12,228 nt of DNA from Larix sibirica. Its lineage: Eukaryota; Streptophyta; Pinopsida; Pinales; Pinaceae. Position 1 is the first letter of the stretch. Each line of letters starts with the position of its first letter. The position numbers and the translations under genes were made by a program. The notes under the pieces are model-generated. The model made no database searches and was not told the DNA's origin. It worked only from the letters and a program-made list of their open reading frames with translations. The stretch is taken from NCBI GenBank assembly GCA_004151065.3, contig NWUY0300022269.1:20222-32449 (forward strand), read 5' to 3'. Positions 7,618-12,228 of the stretch are shown here, piece by piece.

Positions 7618-8506
7618 TGGTTGATGCTATAGTTCTCTTTGACCTGATTTAAATCTAAAGAGAACTGCAGATTCCCTGTGCCCTAACAATTCATCAATAT
7701 GGTGCAACATCTCAGTCAGAATTACTGAATTTAAAAGATCTTTGTACAGCAGGGTAAATGGCTTATGTTCATTCGAATATTTGTAGCTCTTTTTTACGCC
7801 TCTTGTGGTTTCAACTTGTGCTCTCCTGTATTAGGTTAGCTTCCTCACTGAGGTTGCTGAAGCAGCAGTGACCTTGTTTTCCCTGATGTCATATATGATA
7901 TTTGTGTTCCTCTGCATAAGCAGAGGAATATCTACTTCTATACAACATTGTATATTCACTTCTTCCATGTTATCATCATCAGATTGTTGGTGAAAGTATT
8001 CTATTTGTCAATCAAATCACATTTTTGCCTAGTAGTCTGCCCAAACAAGAGTACGTAGGATGCTAAGAAAGATATGCACACTGCCAAACTGGGCTTTCTG
8101 AGTTTAAGCGAAGGATTGGTAGTTAAATCAGATGTTTTACTATACAAAATTTGGTGAAGAACTAAAGGAAGTTTGGCTATGCAAAACTCTGAAGTAAAGC
8201 TATGGCCATGTATAGCAAGGGATAAATATAATGGACGTTTTTCCTTTGCCTGAAACCAAGAGAAAGTTCAATGGAGTATGAAAGATGTTTTCTGTTTGGC
8301 CAGTGGCCACTACCGGTTGATTATTATCATGCAGACTTGTATTGAATTGGATGCCTAATATCTGTTTAAAACTAGCCTTGTTGATTAGAACCATAATTCC
8401 TTGTTTTTCACCTTTTTTGTTAAGTTTAGATTAATCTGACACTTCCCACCATTCATTGTGAACACAGTTCAAAGTATAGAGACAGAGGGGTATTTATGTC
8501 CTAGAC
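7617..8506. other. 3' flank of the F-box gene, no further gene
   Basis: The first part is presumably the F-box 3' UTR. T-rich stretches at 7760-7830 could act in 3'-end formation. Two small hairpins lie at 7846-7873 and 7907-7928. No protein-coding or RNA gene is recognised in the remainder. Confidence 0.5.
7907..7928. repeat. Perfect 9-bp hairpin in the F-box 3' flank
   Basis: TTCCTCTGC (7907-7915) and GCAGAGGAA (7920-7928) pair perfectly around the loop ATAA. An outer GATAT/ATATC pair can extend the stem past a 6-base bulge. About 50 bases upstream, CACT...GCTG and CAGCAGTG form a weaker bulged hairpin. Both lie about 230-310 bases past the stop codon and may be in the 3' UTR. Confidence 0.7.
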
Positions 8507-8680
8507 ACAATTCCAAGACACAGATGTTAGGCATATCTGACTTGGTAATGAGTATTTTTTAAGACAAACACAATTCCGAGACACACACAGATGTTAGGCA
8601 TATCTGACTTGGTAATAAGCATTTTTTAAGACAAACACAGATGCTAGGCATATCTGACTTGGTAATGAGTATTTTTTAGG
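8507..8680. repeat. Three-copy tandem repeat, about 67 bp per unit
   Basis: Units start at about 8507, 8570 and 8635 and share GTTAGGCATATCTGACTTGG and TTTTTTAAGACAAACACA. The third unit lacks the 17-base CAATTCCGAG-containing part and ends at TTTTTTAGGA. Copies differ by a few substitutions, so this is a fairly young local expansion. Confidence 0.88.
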
Positions 8681-8692
8681 AGGACATGTGGA

Positions 8693-8884
8693 ATGGTATT
8701 GTGGAGGAGCCTAGGCACAAGAATCCCAACAGTAGCAGTAGCTGTTTTGCATGATTTCTACTACCTTCCAAGCACAAAATTCAAACAACTGGCCTGGTTG
8801 ATGGCTACTGCAAGAGTGTTGCTGTCACTAGCAAGGAGGGAACTTGAGGACCTGTGCATGCTGAATTCGTTACTTTGCCATTAG
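8693..8884 (+). other. Small open frame of doubtful status
   Basis: A 63-codon frame runs from an ATG at 8693 to a TAG, immediately after the tandem repeat. The peptide matches no family I recognise, has no signal peptide, and is of a length expected by chance. I list it only because it is the least AT-biased open piece in this spacer. It is probably not a gene, though it could be a fragment of an unrecognised transposon. Confidence 0.12.
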
Positions 8885-9579
8885 ATCACAAGCTCTGTTC
8901 TATAATCATAATTCTTGAAATAGCTTATATTTTGGATTCCCTTTCAGGAAGTAGGAGATTCCACATGGGATCCTGGAGGCTTAGTGAGAAGTACAGGTAG
9001 CCTTTGCATCAGCTAGAGAATCTGCAGTTGTCTGACACTGAAGCCACAAAAACAAAATCCAGTAATAGTTGGAAGGATAAAATAACAGGCTAGTAAATGG
9101 AATGAGCTTAATGTTCCTTTTGGAATACAATCTTGGTCCAAAAAAGAAATATAAAACTATTGGTGAACAATTTTGCATTGAACTCTCAAAGGGAAAGAAC
9201 TATACCACAAATGCATCCCAACTCTTTTATTTTACAGTTTACTAATGTTAAAAATATTAGTGTCATTTTTTAAACTTTTCAAAGTGTAAATGCTTTTTTC
9301 CGATTATGATAGAACTCCAGAAATGTACATGCTTTTTGTTACAGATCATGCACAAATCAAGATAAAGATGACAGTACCAGTGACTGTACAACTGGTAAAT
9401 GTATTGACAACCAGTCTTGTAATATAGCTCATAACTATGATGATTACTAAGCAAACATCATTAAGGAAACGCTCTCTTGCGTATGAACATGTGCTTTGAT
9501 GTCAAGTACTTTAAAGCATAGCTGCCATACTCAAGTATGGTCCTTGGATGAATGTTTGGATAAGTTTGATAAGTGATTT
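8885..9579. other. Non-coding spacer
   Basis: No gene, RNA gene or transposon signature was recognised. The stretch is AT-rich with short chance open frames only. Confidence 0.5.
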
Positions 9580-9658
9580 ATCAGTTAATTATAATTTTAT
9601 ATAATATAAAAACTAACATAATAAAAGGTTTATTATAGTAATAATTATATAATAAAAG
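9580..9658. other. AT-rich tract
   Basis: This stretch of about 80 bases is almost wholly A and T, with several TTATA/TATAA steps that are partly self-complementary, such as TAATTATAATTTTATATAAT facing ATTATATAA further along. No function is evident. Confidence 0.65.
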
Positions 9659-10534
9659 ATGTCTCTACCAGCACCATTTGGGCAAATCAGCCAATGAGAG
9701 GAGAAATAGGGGTGGGAATTTTTTTTAACTGCACCAAATGTCATTACTCAAGGCTTGATGTGCCTTGTCATGCTTTCTTATTCTAAGCTTTATGGGTGGG
9801 CACATATTGGTCATGCAAGACTTGGGAAGGGATTTGTTCTACTTTTGTAGGAAAATTATTCCTTCATTGCATGCTTCAGAGGGGCTTTTATTGTTGGATA
9901 TGATTGGAGAGAGGGCATTATGTTGGCATTATGTTGCCATAGTATTAAGGCCATAGCTTTGTTGCCATGCATGCATGAATAAACGATGGTTGAACATATG
10001 TGAAATTATTATCGCTGGGATTCCTTGCTTCCAAGTATTGGAGATTCTTTAGCCAACTTATATGGAGCACTGGAGGGAAGTGAAATGGCCTAAGGCACTC
10101 TTTAGTAGTGAAGGGGATCACTTTCCTTGCATTGTGTAATGCTTTGGGGGGAAAGAGAAGTTGGTGATTGGGATGACTATAATAACAAAGGTTTGAGATG
10201 TTAATTGATTGGTTGAGATGCTTAGATAATGGGTTCAGTAAGGAAACTAAAGCCATAGTCATTAAATTTTCTTTTGGTATAGGGGTGGCACCTACTTGAG
10301 TTGGTGATTGTGGTTGGGAGGAAAAACGCTTCTATGGAGCTATTTTTCTAAGAGAAACCTATAATAGATAAGTAATTTGATGTTTATTATTATTTGTTGA
10401 AGACTAATGCTTGTGGATATTGTTGTGATTGAGAATTATGAATTTAATTGGGGAAATAGAATGTTTAGACTTTGACATTGTCTTAAGAATGCATCTTGAG
10501 TTGTTTGAAAAATATTTAGTTGCAAATTAAAGGT
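9659..10534. other. Non-coding spacer
   Basis: No recognisable gene. There is a short direct repeat of GCATTATGTTG at about 9918-9942 and an ATGCATGCAT palindrome near 9967. A 105-codon frame on the minus strand (9945-10262) has no family resemblance and is treated as chance. Confidence 0.5.
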
Positions 10535-11120
10535 TGTTACAACCATTATTGAAAATAGATGGTATGATTTCGCCTCTGTGATGTAAATTAAGTCTCAGCT
10601 ATGCCAAAGAGTGGCATTATGGGTATCTTAGAAGAGACTTGATTCATGAAGAAAATATAAATTAATTTTATGCCAAAGAATTGTAAATTTGTAATGGGCA
10701 TTGCGGGTATCTCAGAAGATACTTTATTCATGGAGAAAATATAAATTAATATTTACAAGGAAAACTGGTATATTATATTTTCTTGTATAAACCAAATTAG
10801 GTACAATAACCTCACAAATGATGCATATATGGATGTGGTGAAATTTTGTGACTTAAATTAAATAGCTGAGAGATTCAAGTCACAATGGGCTTCACTCACA
10901 AGTGAGATGGAGCTCACACACCTTGCATTACGCTGGAAAATGATTACACATAGATAGGCTTGGAGAGCCTCAAACAACCTCCTATAATTTTGGATCCGAA
11001 AATCATACGTGAGCTTGAAGACAAATTCAGCTACAACAATTTGGAATAAGACACCCAACAAACCCAACAACCTGAAACAAACTCTTAACCATCTACTAAT
11101 TTCGACATTATTCTCCAACA
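10535..11120 (-). mobile_element. Ty1/copia 3' LTR (minus strand)
   Basis: Read on the minus strand, the LTR starts TGTTGGAGAATAATG immediately after a polypurine tract at 11121-11130, which fixes that boundary well. The other end is less certain. The first good match to a copia terminus is GTAACA at 10540-10535, giving a TGTT...AACA pair and a length of about 586 bp. No primer-binding site follows this end, as expected for a 3' LTR. The flanking AAGGT (10530-10534) is a possible target-site duplication, but its partner is not in view. Inside lie a diverged duplication (10602-10749), TATA-like TTTATATTTTC and an AATAAA. Confidence 0.7.
10602..10749 (-). repeat. Duplicated segment inside the copia LTR
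   Basis: Two units at 10602-10664 and 10671-10749 share TGCCAAAG, GGGTATCT and GAAAATATAAATTAA. The second has an extra 16 bases. On the element's strand each unit carries a TTTATATTTTC TATA-like motif, and one has AATAAA followed by the perfect hairpin GTATCT-TCTG-AGATAC (10707-10722). The duplication therefore copies part of the LTR promoter/polyadenylation area. Confidence 0.8.
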
Positions 11121-11130
11121 CCCCCCCTTA
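11121..11130 (-). promoter_or_regulatory. Copia polypurine tract
   Basis: On the minus strand this reads TAAGGGGGGG and directly abuts the LTR TG. This is the plus-strand primer site of LTR retrotransposons. The TAA in it is also the stop codon of the pol frame. Confidence 0.85.
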
Positions 11131-11292
11131 ATGGAGAAATGATTTTTCTATGACACCTAGCTGATTTCTAAATGTTTCAAACTTTGCTTTTCCAAGAGGC
11201 TTTGTGAAAATGTCAGCCACATTTTCATTTGTATTACAATAGATTAAGTCAATCTCCTTNATGGAGGGTCATTTGCTCAATGATCGATTGTG
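11128..11292 (-). pseudogene. Ty1/copia RNase H C-terminus (fragment)
   Basis: The minus strand reads KEIDLIYCNTNENVADIFTK, then PLGKAKFETFRNQLGV and a short tail before TAA at 11130-11128. V-A-D-I-F-T-K-P-L followed by F-x-x-F-R-x-x-L-G-V is the hallmark end of copia RNase H. Upstream the reading continues in a different frame (IEQMTLH), and the frame change falls at the unresolved base 11260. Beyond about 11290 the similarity stops abruptly, with no reverse transcriptase, integrase or Gag, so the element is truncated. It has no function by itself. Confidence 0.9.
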
Positions 11293-11329
11293 AGAAAATC
11301 ATTGTAACATTTCATTTTTTTTGCATAAT

Positions 11330-11483
11330 ATATTGCCTCAAGTAGCTATTTGGCTGGGGCCATGGAGTGTTTCCCTCTTCGAGGGGTCACGTAAAAACAT
11401 GAGTGTGTTGATTTGTGATCTGTTTGTGTGAAGTGCCGTTCAAGGTGTTCAATCTTTTGGAAATATCTTGTGTTAGTCGAACA
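11330..11483 (+). mobile_element. Ty1/copia LTR tail (plus strand), 5' part missing or unclear
   Basis: This sequence resembles the R/U5 end of plant copia LTRs: GGCCATGGAGTG, the hairpin CCCTC-TTC-GAGGG (11373-11385), then TCACGTAAAAA and a T/G-rich stretch ending CGAACA, directly before a primer-binding site. The left limit is uncertain because no LTR start was found before the minus-strand element begins. It differs from the LTR at 10535-11120, so it belongs to another family. Confidence 0.6.
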
Positions 11484-11492
11484 TGGTATCAG
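11484..11492 (+). promoter_or_regulatory. Copia primer-binding site (initiator tRNA-Met)
   Basis: TGGTATCAG is the standard 5' part of the tRNA-iMet-complementary site of Ty1/copia elements, normally continuing AGC. Here the next bases are TAC, so the match is 9 bases. It follows directly after the LTR end ...CGAACA. Confidence 0.75.
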
Positions 11493-12136
11493 TACTCTTA
11501 TGAAATATCTCTTCCATTGATGATCAGTATCTTGAATCGGTGTTACCATATACGTCAAAAGGTTTATGGTTTTGATATTTTTGTGCATTTTTGGATTGAG
11601 GGAGGTGTTTGATTGCGTCTGGAGCACTACTTTCAGTTGGTAACACTTTTCGTTTTACTGAAAAAAGGTTTCTGTTTGTCCAAGATACGACCATTTTACT
11701 AGATTTGAAGGTATACTATTTACAATTATGCATTTTTAAAAACTTTTCTCACATTATTTCATATTTTACCCTGGTTTTTGTTTTATTTATGGTTTGCTAC
11801 CTTTTCAATCCGTGTAACCTCTTTGTTGTGTACTCTCTACGAACTCGACAAATCATAAACATAGTGGAAATAATTTTCTTTACTGCATATGGTCTTTGCT
11901 GTGTGCTTTGTGCGAACTCGATAAACTAAAAACAATGAGAAAACTTACATTTTTTGGGAAAGCTAACCAAGGACTAACCCAAAATCTAAGACTTTTTAGT
12001 TTTAGAGTTTCATTTTTTGTTTTTGTGTGGTTGTGTAAAGTGTCTTGCAAGCCAAAAAGCAATGTTTTTTGGGTAGGCACATTCTTCCAACAACAACAAC
12101 ATTCCCATTCTCCTCCATAATATTACTAAATATTTT
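11493..12136. other. Unassigned sequence downstream of the copia primer-binding site
   Basis: This should be the copia leader and gag, but no Gag-like reading was recognised, so the element is probably truncated or too decayed. A diverged direct repeat lies at 11819-11878 and 11892-11951 (offset 73), sharing CTTTG-TGTGT and CGAACTCGA-AAA. A short CAA run lies at about 12088-12102. Confidence 0.45.
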
Positions 12137-12206
12137 GCTTAGCTCACTTGGTTGACTCTTACTTTAAAAACTAAGAGGTCTTGAGTTCAAGTTCTTTTTT
12201 TTTTTT
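12137..12206 (+). mobile_element. tRNA-derived, SINE-like head
   Basis: Box A-like TTAGCTCACTTGGTTGAC (12139-12156) and box B-like GAGTTCAAGTTC (12183-12194) have the order and roughly the spacing of a tRNA gene, as for internal Pol III promoters. Between them CTCTTA and TAAGAG can form an anticodon-like stem around a 10-base loop. The D-arm and acceptor stem do not fold well, so this is not a working tRNA gene. T12 follows at 12195-12206, like a Pol III stop or a SINE tail, then GAGG-GGAA-CCTC. The window ends before a 3' boundary. Confidence 0.55.
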
Positions 12207-12228
12207 GTAACCGAGGGGAACCTCTCCA

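Noticed and set aside
8507-8680. CRISPR-like array
   Set aside because: There are only three diverged, nearly contiguous units without regular unique spacers, and the genome is plant-like, so it is a simple tandem repeat.
9945-10262. 105-codon minus-strand open frame
   Set aside because: No recognisable domain, no start or splice context, and a length not rare in AT-moderate spacer DNA.
11346-11627. 93-codon minus-strand open frame
   Set aside because: It runs antisense through a copia LTR tail and primer-binding site on the plus strand, so it is not a gene.

Overview
The window looks like nuclear DNA of a seed plant, in a gene-poor and retrotransposon-rich region. The evidence is one intact plant-type F-box gene, decayed plant Ty3/gypsy and Ty1/copia fragments, long AT-rich spacers, no bacterial-style gene packing, and an unresolved base at 11260. 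The sparse gene density and heavily decayed elements would fit a large plant genome such as a gymnosperm, but I cannot fix the species from sequence alone.

Layout. 1-3100: two diverged copies of the same Ty3/gypsy gag region, both oriented +. Copy 1 (about 344-1002) has a large internal deletion and runs into the start of a retropepsin domain. Copy 2 (about 1400-2610) keeps most of gag. Both carry stops and frameshifts. Local duplications lie behind copy 2. 3100-5130: no gene recognised; it holds a foldback (4694-4768), a perfect 23-bp tandem duplication and an AT-rich tract. 5130-6515: probable upstream region of the only intact gene, with short tandem duplications, TATA-like sequences, a possible 5' leader intron and several upstream ORFs. 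6516-7616: a single-exon 366-residue F-box protein of the At2g27310-like group with a C-terminal membrane segment. 7617-10530: downstream spacer with a strong small hairpin and a triplicated repeat. 10535-11290: the 3' end of a Ty1/copia element on the - strand (RNase H tail, polypurine tract, LTR). 11330-11492: the LTR tail and primer-binding site of a different copia element on the + strand, facing the first. 12137-12206: a tRNA-derived, SINE-like sequence.

How it works together. Only the F-box gene is likely to be functional. Members of this family are expected to act as substrate adaptors of SCF ubiquitin ligases. The leader contains a 24-codon upstream ORF that overlaps the F-box start codon in another frame, so translation may be restrained. 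The rest is mobile-element debris and simple duplication. I found no sign of a novel multi-gene system. The points most worth a second look are the overlapping uORF, the tail-anchored F-box architecture, the opposed copia junction, and the paired, differently broken gag copies.
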